A stretch of DNA of 7,958 nucleotides, taken from the NCBI GenBank assembly GCA_041658185.1, contig JBBAAR010000023.1, forward strand, positions 1-7,958. The letters run 5' to 3'. This document shows, piece after piece, positions 1 through 4,656 of the stretch. This DNA is from UBA8919 sp041658185 (GTDB lineage: Bacteria; Elusimicrobiota; UBA8919). A program made the translations under genes and the position numbers. Numbering within the stretch: position 1 is the stretch's first letter; each line of letters starts with the position of its first letter. The notes beneath the pieces were generated by a model. It was given only the letters and a program-made list of their open reading frames with translations. It had not been told where the DNA came from and did not search any database.

Positions 1-127
1 GGCCGCCTACCCCATTTGTGGAATACTTTACAAATACCCACACGCAATCCTTTACCTCTTCAGGCGTCCCAATAGCGCTGAACGTACTGAGCGTGTTCTC
101 CTGTGAAACACTAAAGGATATGTCCAT
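1..127. repeat. 127-bp exact copy of 3647-3773 (target-gene paralogy, at the contig edge)
   Basis: Bases 1-127 are identical to 3647-3773, and the match stops sharply at 128. On the minus strand both copies encode the same 42 residues of the target N-terminal region, from MDISFSVSQ to STNGVGG. The copy begins exactly at base 1, so the true repeat may extend beyond the window. Exactly 127 is a common maximum k-mer of de Bruijn assemblers, so the window edge may be an assembly break inside a longer repeat (inference). Confidence 0.9.
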
Positions 128-316
128 AATCGTGTTCGCGGAATTGGTGCTGAAGTAAAGCGAACCAATCTGAACATTGTTGGAATGTAGTTTTTGCGGG
201 AGAGATATTAAAGTCAGGATAAACCACGAAAACACGAAAACACGAAAAAATGACAGATTGCTTTGTCGCTTCGCTCCTCGCAATGACAGATACCACAGAA
301 CAATAAAATTTTTCAT
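1..316 (-). CDS. Second DGR target-like secreted protein, N-terminal part (runs off the left edge)
   Basis: The reading frame opens at ATG 316-314 and stays open to base 1, giving about 105 residues. The start MKNFIVLWYLSL is preceded by AGGG about 9 nt upstream. A hydrophobic stretch (FVFSWFILTLISLP, about residues 27-40) looks like the core of an export signal. After it comes SNNVQIGSLYFSTNSANTI and then, from residue 64, MDISFSVSQENTLSTF, identical to the main target protein at 2496-3968. Bases 1-127 match 3647-3773 exactly. The ATG overlaps the reverse transcriptase stop (ATGA), so the gene is probably translationally coupled to the RT as the last gene of the DGR operon. The family relation suggests an FGE/CLec domain and a second variable region at its C-terminus, but that part lies outside the window. 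A dispersed repeat lies inside the signal-peptide coding region, which makes the signal unusually long. Confidence 0.7.
   Translation of the reverse strand, partial: MKNFIVLWYLSLRGAKRQSNLSFFRVFVFSWFILTLISLPQKLHSNNVQIGSLYFSTNSANTIMDISFSVSQENTLSTFSAIGTPEEVKDCVWVFVKYSTNGVGG
226..288 (-). repeat. Dispersed palindromic element plus 8-bp direct repeats inside the second target's signal peptide
   Basis: On the minus strand TGTCATTGCGAGGAGCGAAG opens a 38-bp unit (288-251) that closes with GCAATCTGTCA. It starts with the same GTCATTGCGA terminus seen at 573 inside the RT and at 5474 inside the exported protein. It is followed by three copies of an 8-bp unit (TTTTCGTG type, 250-226). The unit reads through in frame as LSLRGAKRQSNLS between the start codon and the hydrophobic core. 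Confidence 0.65.
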
Positions 317-1404
317 AGATATAACCCTGAAAAAACCTTTTTTCTCAAATTATAAGTATCTCCGTGTTCGCAATGTGCTATCCAGCATCGGATTGAATTG
401 AAAATTTCTGCCATCGCCACACCATCATGGGATTTTTGGTTTATCCTTCTTACGAAATTAACAATGTTTTTTCTTTTCAATCTCCGCGATACAATTATGT
501 CATTGCGAAAGCCGATTTCTCGGCTTGTGGCAATCTCACAGGGTTGCTTCGGGACTTCGTCCCTCGCAATGACAACCTCCCCGGGCAAAAGCCGCCATCC
601 CAAAAAACTTACGCCGCATTTAACAGGATATACCGTTGATTTCTTCGGATGTAATTCCAGTTTTAATTTTTCGGCAAGGAATTTATTTATACTTTCTCTT
701 ACCTCCCAGAGACGTTTTTTGTCATTCCCGAATATCAAAAAATCATCCATATATCGTAAGTAATATTTTTGCCGCAAGTTATGTTTAATATGGTGGTCCA
801 ATTCATTGAGATAAATGTTGGCAAAAAACTGACTGGTTAAGTTTCCTATCGGCAGTCCGGTTTGTTTGTTATCATTGGCATTTATTATCAACTTAATCAA
901 CTGCAAAATATTTTCATCTTCTATATGTTTCCGGCAGAGTTTATACATAATATCCCTGTCTATGGAAGGAAAAAATTTCTTTATATCACACTGTAGAATA
1001 TATGCCGAAGCAAAATTTATCCGGCAGATTCTTTTCATAAACTTCTCGCACCTGTCAAGGGCTTTATGCGTGCCTTTATTTTTTCTGCAGGCATATGAAT
1101 CATAGATGAATCTTCTATCAATTATCGGCTCAAGAACATTACATAGAATGTGGTGGACCACTCTGTCCCTGTAGAGTGATACCCCTATATCTCTGATTTT
1201 TGGTTCATAAATTGTAAAATGGTGATAACTTCCCGGTTTATATGTCCCTGACATAATTTCTTCTTTCAGTTTTAATAGTTCATTTTCAAGATAAAAATTA
1301 AACTTACATACAGAAAGATGTTCCCTTTTCCTTCTCTGTGCTAACTTGGCGGCAAGAAGAATGTTTTTAAACTCTGTGATTTTAGAAAACACCGAATTTT
1401 CCAT
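313..1404 (-). CDS. DGR-type reverse transcriptase
   Basis: A 363-aa RNA-dependent DNA polymerase that would copy the adjacent template repeat with adenine misincorporation. Motifs in order: DIKKFFPSID with catalytic Asp140; LPIGNLTSQFF (residues 184-194), whose IGxxxSQ form is the DGR hallmark where other bacterial RTs have QGxxxSP; and YMDD at 218-221. FLGWRLLPG at 267-275 lies at the start of the thumb region. I chose ATG 1404 (MENSVFSKITEF) because the frame upstream of it lies inside the template repeat; GGTGG lies about 14 nt before it. Residues 278-302 are encoded by an in-frame 75-bp palindromic element and are absent from the usual family layout, where LPGE-type residues run almost straight into the basic RRLKRKN stretch. 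The stop overlaps the next start (ATGA). Only 20 nt separate the template repeat from the start codon. Confidence 0.95.
   Translation of the reverse strand: MENSVFSKITEFKNILLAAKLAQRRKREHLSVCKFNFYLENELLKLKEEIMSGTYKPGSYHHFTIYEPKIRDIGVSLYRDRVVHHILCNVLEPIIDRRFIYDSYACRKNKGTHKALDRCEKFMKRICRINFASAYILQCDIKKFFPSIDRDIMYKLCRKHIEDENILQLIKLIINANDNKQTGLPIGNLTSQFFANIYLNELDHHIKHNLRQKYYLRYMDDFLIFGNDKKRLWEVRESINKFLAEKLKLELHPKKSTVYPVKCGVSFLGWRLLPGEVVIARDEVPKQPCEIATSREIGFRNDIIVSRRLKRKNIVNFVRRINQKSHDGVAMAEIFNSIRCWIAHCEHGDTYNLRKKVFSGLYL
499..573 (-). repeat. 75-bp palindromic element inserted in frame in the RT gene
   Basis: The element is bounded by perfect 10-bp inverted termini, GTCATTGCGA and TCGCAATGAC, and contains further inner palindromes (GGGACgaaGTCCC; AGCCGAgaaaTCGGCT). 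It begins exactly at a codon boundary and is 25 codons long, so the frame is kept. It encodes V278 to N301-D302 (VIARDEVPKQ, PCEIATSREI, GFRND) between the LPGE and RRLKRKN segments of the RT. No clear target-site duplication is visible. The left terminus matches the units at 251-288 and 5443-5474. Confidence 0.8.
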
Positions 1405-1424
1405 ATTTTTGTCACCACCATTTA

Positions 1425-1547
1425 GGTGTACTCGCAGGGCGAAAACCGACATTGTTGTTGCGATTAGCGTTAGACCACGAGGCGTTGTTGCGGTCGGACA
1501 CACGCAGGTTCGTCGCATCGTTGTTCCAATCGCCGCCACGGATGCCT
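1425..1547 (-). repeat. DGR template repeat (TR)
   Basis: A 123-bp non-coding copy of the target gene's 3' end, located directly upstream of the RT. Read on the minus strand it is rich in AAC/AAT codons where the protein varies (about eleven Asn-type codons) and would encode GIRGGDWNNDATNLRVSD followed by RNNASWSNANRNNN. Compared with 2500-2622 there are no gaps and 15 differences. Thirteen fall on TR adenines of the coding strand. The two exceptions are G at 1468 (A in VR) and T at 1430 (G in VR). The 3' part, VR-equivalent of GTCGGTTTTCGCCCTGCGAG, is GC-rich and nearly unchanged, as expected of the initiation-of-mutagenic-homology segment (IMH*). Confidence 0.95.
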
Positions 1548-1559
1548 AAGATTTTTCTA

Positions 1560-1588
1560 ACAACATCGCCCGACAGTCAGAATGTCAA
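1560..1588 (-). promoter_or_regulatory. Possible TR/RT promoter
   Basis: A perfect -35 TTGACA (1588-1583) is followed after 17 nt by TGTTGT (1565-1560), a weak -10. Transcription would start around 1553, only a few bases before the TR. It could give a short TR-RT transcript separate from the target operon. The poor -10 keeps confidence low. Confidence 0.3.
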
Positions 1589-1637
1589 GTTTGCCTTTTT
1601 ATCCTGTTTTTAGCCTTTTTCGTGCTTTTAACCATGT

Positions 1638-1682
1638 TGCAGTTGCGTATTGGGAACAGATTGGACCCAATTCACAACTGCA
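1638..1682. other. 17-bp inverted repeat (hairpin) in the avd-TR spacer
   Basis: Arms TGCAGTTGCGTATTGGG (1638-1654) and CCCAATTCACAACTGCA (1666-1682) pair at 15 of 17 positions around an 11-nt loop. There is no T-tract after it on either strand, so it does not look like an intrinsic terminator. Confidence 0.7.
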
Positions 1683-1683
1683 C

Positions 1684-1700
1684 GCCCGCCTCGGGCGGGC
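1684..1700. other. GC-rich 7-bp hairpin
   Basis: GCCCGCC and GGCGGGC flank a 3-nt loop (TCG). It abuts the 17-bp hairpin on its left. It lacks a following T-tract, so it is a palindromic repeat or RNA structure rather than a terminator. Confidence 0.65.
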
Positions 1701-1745
1701 AACTACACTTATACTCCATGGGAACACACTCATTTTTGGTCCTGA

Positions 1746-1763
1746 CCCTTTCTAATCAAAGGG
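1746..1763. other. Short inverted repeat in the avd-TR spacer
   Basis: CCCTTT and AAAGGG flank a 6-nt loop (CTAATC). It is weak alone and is noted because it is one of four inverted repeats within 200 bp. Confidence 0.35.
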
Positions 1764-1805
1764 GTTTGACACAGGCAAACTCAACTGGACACCCACCAAT
1801 CACAC

Positions 1806-1829
1806 TTTTTCAATCCGTAGATTGAAAAA
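1806..1829. other. Perfect 10-bp palindrome with 4-nt loop just after avd
   Basis: TTTTTCAATC and GATTGAAAAA are exact complements around a CGTA loop (TACG on the minus strand), starting 16 nt after the avd stop. The outer A/T pairs could act as a weak terminator on either strand. The size (10-bp stem, 4-nt loop) resembles the hairpin/cruciform described near DGR target sites, but it lies more than 670 bp from the VR. Confidence 0.65.
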
Positions 1830-1845
1830 CTCCGGAATGAAGGAC

Positions 1846-2184
1846 TCAGACATTTAAACTCTTCAACCAGCCGCCAAGCATTTTACCTATCTCATTTACT
1901 GAACTTGCAGAAAATTCATACGCTTTCAAATCTATATACCGAAGATCTTTTGAAATTCTTATCAGATAACGGATTTTTTCAAGTTTCAAATTTGCCAGAC
2001 GAAGAATTGCAACCTTTTCTTTTGAATACTGCGCTTCAATCAACATATCTAAAATATCCAAAAGATAGTGTTCTATCCTATCGCCTAAAACAAATTTTTG
2101 GCTTCTTGGAAATTTATTGATTTTTTCTATTATCCATAAAATAAAATCATATGTCTTAGGAATTATCTGAACCGGCTTATTCAT
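1846..2184 (-). CDS. avd: Avd-like DGR accessory protein (four-helix bundle)
   Basis: 112 aa, predicted all-helical and basic, with the family layout of the DGR accessory variability determinant: PKTYDFILWIIEKINKFPRS, then KFVLGDRIEHYLLDILDMLI, then LKLEKIRYLIRISKDL and a final EIGKMLGGWLKSL helix. In studied DGRs Avd forms a barrel-shaped pentamer that binds the RT and TR RNA and is required for mutagenic cDNA synthesis. Its ATG (2184) overlaps the end of the upstream gene by 8 bp (GATGAATAA), so translation is coupled. It lies between the target and TR, the usual position. No residues look missing compared with the expected family length of about 110-130 aa. Confidence 0.9.
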   Translation of the reverse strand: MNKPVQIIPKTYDFILWIIEKINKFPRSQKFVLGDRIEHYLLDILDMLIEAQYSKEKVAILRLANLKLEKIRYLIRISKDLRYIDLKAYEFSASSVNEIGKMLGGWLKSLNV

Positions 2185-2446
2185 CTTTCCCCTTCTCCAT
2201 TATTTCTATCTTCTCCACCAATTCTCCATTTTCAACAATCGCCACGTTCTCGCCGAGCCGGACAAGTTTGCCTATATATTTATCCATTCCGCTTTTGGGA
2301 AAACCGCAACTTAAATAAACTTTCGTCTCGCCTGACGGCTCCGTTACTTTTTTTTCCAGAAGTTTCAAACCAAGCGGCCCCGCAAGTCGCCTCGCTTCTT
2401 CGCCTTCAATCAGATAAAAAATTCCTTTTTTTCTCAAATTAATCAT
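2177..2446 (-). CDS. MutS-domain-I-like DGR accessory protein (MSL type)
   Basis: 89 aa. The pattern follows the N-terminal mismatch-recognition domain of MutS: KKGIFYLIEGEEARRLAGPL matches the 'GDFYELF.eDA..aa..L' stretch, and CGFPKSGMDKYIGKLVRLGE followed by NVAIVENGE matches 'GVPhHa.d.Yi.kLve.Gy.VAIcEQ'. All other MutS domains are absent. The Phe of the Phe-X-Glu mismatch-reading motif is kept (F9), but the Glu position is Leu (FYL; an acidic residue comes two later). MutS-like accessory genes have been reported beside some DGRs; the role is unknown. I chose ATG 2446 because the longer frame upstream is only an antisense-like reading through the VR; a short TGGA lies about 10 nt before it. 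It starts 49 nt after the target stop and overlaps avd by 8 bp. Confidence 0.75.
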   Translation of the reverse strand: MINLRKKGIFYLIEGEEARRLAGPLGLKLLEKKVTEPSGETKVYLSCGFPKSGMDKYIGKLVRLGENVAIVENGELVEKIEIMEKGKDE

Positions 2447-2495
2447 ATTATTTTTCCAAAAAAGTGTAAAAGCGTAAAAGAGCAAAGAAATACAT

Positions 2496-3968
2496 TCAGG
2501 GTGTCCTCGCAGGGCGAAAACCGACATTGCTGTAGCGAGAAGTGGAAGACCACGAGGCGAGGGTGCGGTCGGACACACGCAGGCCCGTCGCAGCGTCGTT
2601 CCAATCGCCGCCACGGATGCCTTTTTTATCAACAAGTGCACCAGGCCAACTCGCTGGCGGTGTGAGCGTTCCATCCCCATTAAGCGGCGTTGTCGTACTA
2701 TTACAGTTAATCATATGTTCCCAATTACATCCGCTTAAATCTGATATCCCATACTGACTCGCTCCCGTCTGCGCATTTGTCCTTGCCTGAGTCCCTCCGC
2801 TGATATTTAATCCGCTTAAATAATGTCCCACAGGCGTCGGTCCATCCTGCCCCTGTATGTTATTGACTGTATCATACCAGTTCGCATAATATAAAAAACA
2901 ATCATAACTTGTCCCGCTCTTCGTCTCTACTGTGCCCCCTGTCGGGTCGGTGTCGCCCCACGGATATACCCTGCTGTCACCCCTTCCCCTCGCCGCCCGC
3001 TCATACTCCATCTCCGTCATCGGTCTTAACCCAGCCCAACTTAGATACGCCGTCATATCCGCCCAACTTAAATAATTACACCCAAGCGTATCCCGTCCCA
3101 ACTGAACATAATACCGGTCACCAACAGGCCGGGAAACGTCCCGCTGTATGTAATACTCCCACGTGTTATACAGCGTTGAATCATAGTATAACGCTGCGCT
3201 TGAACCGGCGGGGTCTACCGTATTCAGAAAATCCGCATACTGCTTCTGGCTTAATTCATACTTACCTACATAAAAAGCGCGGTATCCGTTGGGCCAGGTA
3301 TTACTCGCTCCAACAGGAAAATGCTCTATTGAACTCACTGTGACAGGACCGGCACTGCCGGGATAGTTGTTAAAAGTAGTTCCGCCGAGGTTGGCTACAT
3401 TATACACAAACGAACCCGTGCTGATATATGCGAACTCTATCCCCATTACACGAAAAGTTACGCTGCTCGGTATAACGGAAAGTCCGTTATCCGCTACAGT
3501 CCACCTTAACTTTACATTATCACTGCTCCAATATGAATTATTCTTATTGGCGTATAAAAAGACACCTAACTTGTCCGTGCTGCCAAGCATAGTCGCCGAT
3601 GTCGCACCACCCGCGCTTACGGTGGACACCTTACAATGCAACCACGGGCCGCCTACCCCATTTGTGGAATACTTTACAAATACCCACACGCAATCCTTTA
3701 CCTCTTCAGGCGTCCCAATAGCGCTGAACGTACTGAGCGTGTTCTCCTGTGAAACACTAAAGGATATGTCCATTGTTGTCGTAGTGGCAGATGCGGCGCC
3801 ACCTGTGATTTTTAAGTTTGATGCGCGGCTATATGTTGGAAATGAAAAAAGAAAAATAAGTATCGGGACGCCGCCACCCATTTTCAATAGGCGGAGTAAA
3901 GTTCTGATTCTTTTCATATTAACGACATAGATTAAGAAAATAGAGATTAAGTGATTAAGTTTTTTCAT
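2496..3968 (-). CDS. DGR target: secreted FGE-sulfatase/C-type-lectin-fold variable protein
   Basis: 490 aa from ATG 3968 (MKKLNHLISIFLIYVVN), chosen because AGAGGT lies 12 nt upstream and the -10 box at 3997-4002 gives a leader of about 22 nt. Met18 (3917) is an alternative start with a cleaner signal peptide. A hydrophobic segment GGVPILIFLFSFPTYSRAS (about residues 32-50) should export the protein. Residues 51-175 are a Thr/Ser-rich region of no recognised family. Residues about 176-490 form a formylglycine-generating-enzyme-like domain: FYVGKYELSQKQYADFLN (232-249), YLSWAGLRPMTEMEYERAARG (308-328), YPWGD (335-339), GISDLSGCNWEHM (407-419), GIRGGDW (450-456) and a final VGFRPAR. This is a common scaffold of DGR targets and is probably a binding protein, not an enzyme. 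The last 41 codons are the variable repeat, ending at TGA. Confidence 0.93.
   Translation of the reverse strand: MKKLNHLISIFLIYVVNMKRIRTLLRLLKMGGGVPILIFLFSFPTYSRASNLKITGGAASATTTTMDISFSVSQENTLSTFSAIGTPEEVKDCVWVFVKYSTNGVGGPWLHCKVSTVSAGGATSATMLGSTDKLGVFLYANKNNSYWSSDNVKLRWTVADNGLSVIPSSVTFRVMGIEFAYISTGSFVYNVANLGGTTFNNYPGSAGPVTVSSIEHFPVGASNTWPNGYRAFYVGKYELSQKQYADFLNTVDPAGSSAALYYDSTLYNTWEYYIQRDVSRPVGDRYYVQLGRDTLGCNYLSWADMTAYLSWAGLRPMTEMEYERAARGRGDSRVYPWGDTDPTGGTVETKSGTSYDCFLYYANWYDTVNNIQGQDGPTPVGHYLSGLNISGGTQARTNAQTGASQYGISDLSGCNWEHMINCNSTTTPLNGDGTLTPPASWPGALVDKKGIRGGDWNDAATGLRVSDRTLASWSSTSRYSNVGFRPARTP
2500..2622 (-). repeat. DGR variable repeat (VR)
   Basis: Copy of the TR at the 3' end of the target gene. 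Substitutions relative to TR change Asn codons to D, G, T, L, S, S, Y and S, and one Asp to Ala. All nine of these codons differ only at TR adenines. A G-to-A change (Ala to Thr, 2543) and a 3'-end T-to-G change (Ser to Arg, 2505) do not fit adenine mutagenesis. The invariant 3' stretch next to the stop codon (about 2506-2529) is the likely initiation-of-mutagenic-homology site. The varied residues alternate with fixed scaffold residues (LRVSDR, ASWS, VGFRPA). Confidence 0.95.
3647..3773. repeat. Internal copy of the 127-bp exact repeat at 1-127
   Basis: Identical over 127 bases to the left edge of the window; divergence begins immediately past 3773 on the 5' side of both genes. It encodes target residues 66-107. 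Identity at the base level, including synonymous positions, suggests recent duplication or gene conversion between the two target genes. Confidence 0.9.
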
Positions 3969-3970
3969 AT
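3901..3970 (-). repeat. Direct repeat of the target leader (copy A, functional)
   Basis: About 70 bp beginning GTTCTGATTCTTTTCATATT on the plus strand and ending TTAAGTTTTTTCATAT are repeated with few differences at 4080-4149. On the minus strand this is the 5' end of the target gene, encoding MKKLNHLISIFLIYVVNMKR. Confidence 0.8.
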
Positions 3971-3988
3971 TCTTGATTTTACCTCTTT

Positions 3989-4068
3989 CTACTAAAAGTA
4001 TAACACAAGGTTGCAAAGTTTCTGCAAAGTTTTTGCAAAATCTTTGCAAAATCTTTCGGACATCATAA
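3989..4068 (-). promoter_or_regulatory. Iteron-containing promoter of the DGR target operon (copy 1, four iterons)
   Basis: On the minus strand an extended -10 TGTTATACT (TATACT at 4002-3997) lies about 28 nt upstream of the target start. Directly upstream are four 11-bp direct repeats, on the plus strand GTTGCAAAGTT (4010-4020), TCTGCAAAGTT (4021-4031), TTTGCAAAATC (4032-4042) and TTTGCAAAATC (4043-4053). The 11-bp spacing puts each TTTGCA core on the same helical face, as in operator arrays. An 80-bp block including the promoter recurs at 5642-5710. Confidence 0.65.
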
Positions 4069-4147
4069 GTATCGGGATGGTTCTGATTCTTTTCATATTA
4101 ACGACAGAGATTAAGCAAATAGCGACTAATAAGTTAAGTTTTTTCAT
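3992..4147 (-). pseudogene. Decayed duplicate of the target-gene leader (copy B, 51 codons)
   Basis: From ATG 4147 the frame reads MKKLNLLVAICLISVVNMKR, close to the target leader MKKLNHLISIFLIYVVNMKR, then IRTIPILMMSE and runs through the iterons to TAG at 3994-3992. The repeated DNA (4080-4149) matches 3901-3970. It lacks the rest of the signal peptide and the mature protein. It is best read as the remnant of a tandem duplication or of a lost third target gene; a short leader peptide is possible. Confidence 0.5.
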
Positions 4148-4214
4148 ATCGTCTCAAGGCTATGCCAGTGCCGTATCAAGGCCTCTGACCAACAAACGGC
4201 CAAAAAGAAAGCAC

Positions 4215-4243
4215 TTAACAAAACTTTTCTTTTTTGTTATAGT
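4215..4243 (+). promoter_or_regulatory. Sigma-70-type promoter for the plus-strand small-gene operon
   Basis: TTAACA (4215-4220), a 17-nt spacer, then TATAGT (4238-4243). Transcription should start near 4250, so the first ATG at 4254 would be almost leaderless. It points away from the DGR operon. Confidence 0.6.
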
Positions 4244-4253
4244 ATTATTAGAG

Positions 4254-4656
4254 ATGAAATCTATTGAATACATATTTTACCTTTCCCCTGGTTATGAAGA
4301 TCGTTTGCGAGTTGTCGCTTATATAGGGTACCAAACCCTGTGTTATCAGCGCTCGCTCGGAAATGAAAACAAGTTTCCATTTCGCTCACTCGCTTGATAA
4401 TAAAGAAAAAAACGAAATTTTAGAATTTGTTGTTCAATATGAAGCAAATATTTCCGGAAAATGACACCCGATAGTTCGTTACGACACACATCACGGGTTT
4501 GCACATCGGGATTTACTTCATCCTGACGGTTCATCCGAAAAAGAATTGTTAGCATGGGATTACAATCTGGCTTTGACATATACCACTGAGGAATTAAAAC
4601 AGAACTGGAAAAAATATCGTCAAAAATTTGAGGAGGAATTGTATGACAAAAGATGA
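4254..4656 (+). pseudogene. Broken small conserved gene (frameshifting insertion plus in-frame TGA)
   Basis: The first frame (ATG 4254) gives MKSIEYIFYLSPGYEDRLRV then VAYI and soon ends at TGA 4395-4397. A second frame continues with DNKEKNEILEFVVQYEANIS, GK, TGA (4462-4464), HPIVRYDTHHGFAHRDLLHP, DG and so on to a stop at 4654-4656. Joined, the pieces read as one conserved small protein of about 107 aa, a type I recall next to DUF5647-like genes (DUF7718-like, from memory). The TGA sits where a GKW-HPIVRYDT Trp is expected (TGG to TGA). The frame change coincides with a palindromic insertion of about 70 bp. Its end overlaps the next gene's start by 14 bp, as in a coupled pair. Confidence 0.6.
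4343..4400. repeat. 58-bp palindromic element disrupting the small plus-strand gene
   Basis: Ends TTATCA (4343-4348) and TGATAA (4395-4400) are exact inverted repeats. The core is GAAATGAAAAC / GTTTCCATTTC (one mismatch) around AA, with GCTCGCTCG-type arms outside. A further small palindrome, GGGTaccaaACCC, lies just to the left (4326-4338). If the inserted piece is 4326-4395 it is 70 bp, not a multiple of three, which fits the frame change of the host gene. Confidence 0.6.

Larger units (their letters stand above)
1548..1845 (-). ncRNA. Structured spacer between avd and TR, likely 5' part of the TR RNA
   Basis: No reading frame here looks like a gene. The spacer holds four separate inverted repeats (1638-1682, 1684-1700, 1746-1763, 1806-1829) and a possible promoter just before the TR. 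In characterised DGRs the TR lies in a transcript that also carries flanking structured RNA recognised by the RT and Avd. Because only 20 nt follow the TR before the RT start, the structured recognition part would have to lie here or inside the RT coding sequence. The ncRNA assignment is inference; the hairpins are seen directly. Confidence 0.45.

Noticed and set aside
111..296. Minus-strand frame reading MVSVIARSEATKQS
   Set aside because: This is an alternate frame of the dispersed repeat; the frame from ATG 316 continues into sequence identical to the target protein.
313..1404. Group II intron or retron reverse transcriptase
   Set aside because: The IGxxxSQ motif, no maturase or HNH domain, and the TR/VR pair with avd identify a DGR.
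1405..1539. RT start further upstream, inside the TR (MAAIGTTMRRT...)
   Set aside because: These 45 codons are the TR read in the wrong frame; the family N-terminus and a start with a plausible leader fit ATG 1404.
1684..1700. Intrinsic terminator between avd and TR
   Set aside because: A strong GC stem but no T-tract follows on either strand.
1806..1829. DGR cruciform that helps target the VR
   Set aside because: Size and loop fit, but it lies over 670 bp beyond the VR and after avd, not just downstream of the IMH.
2447..2680. Longer N-terminus for the MutS-like gene
   Set aside because: It runs through the VR and the target stop in another frame; the MutS-like similarity starts just after ATG 2446.
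3969..4049. TTG start at 4049 for the target protein
   Set aside because: It would place the start upstream of the -10 box and within the iterons; ATG 3968 has AGAGGT and a sensible leader.
4010..4053. CRISPR array from regularly spaced repeats
   Set aside because: Units are 11 bp with no spacers and no cas genes; they are tandem iterons.
4462..4464. TGA read as Trp (recoded genetic code)
   Set aside because: The target, Avd, RT, TPR, LuxR-type and sigma genes all end at TGA, several in tight TGA/start overlaps, so TGA is a normal stop here.
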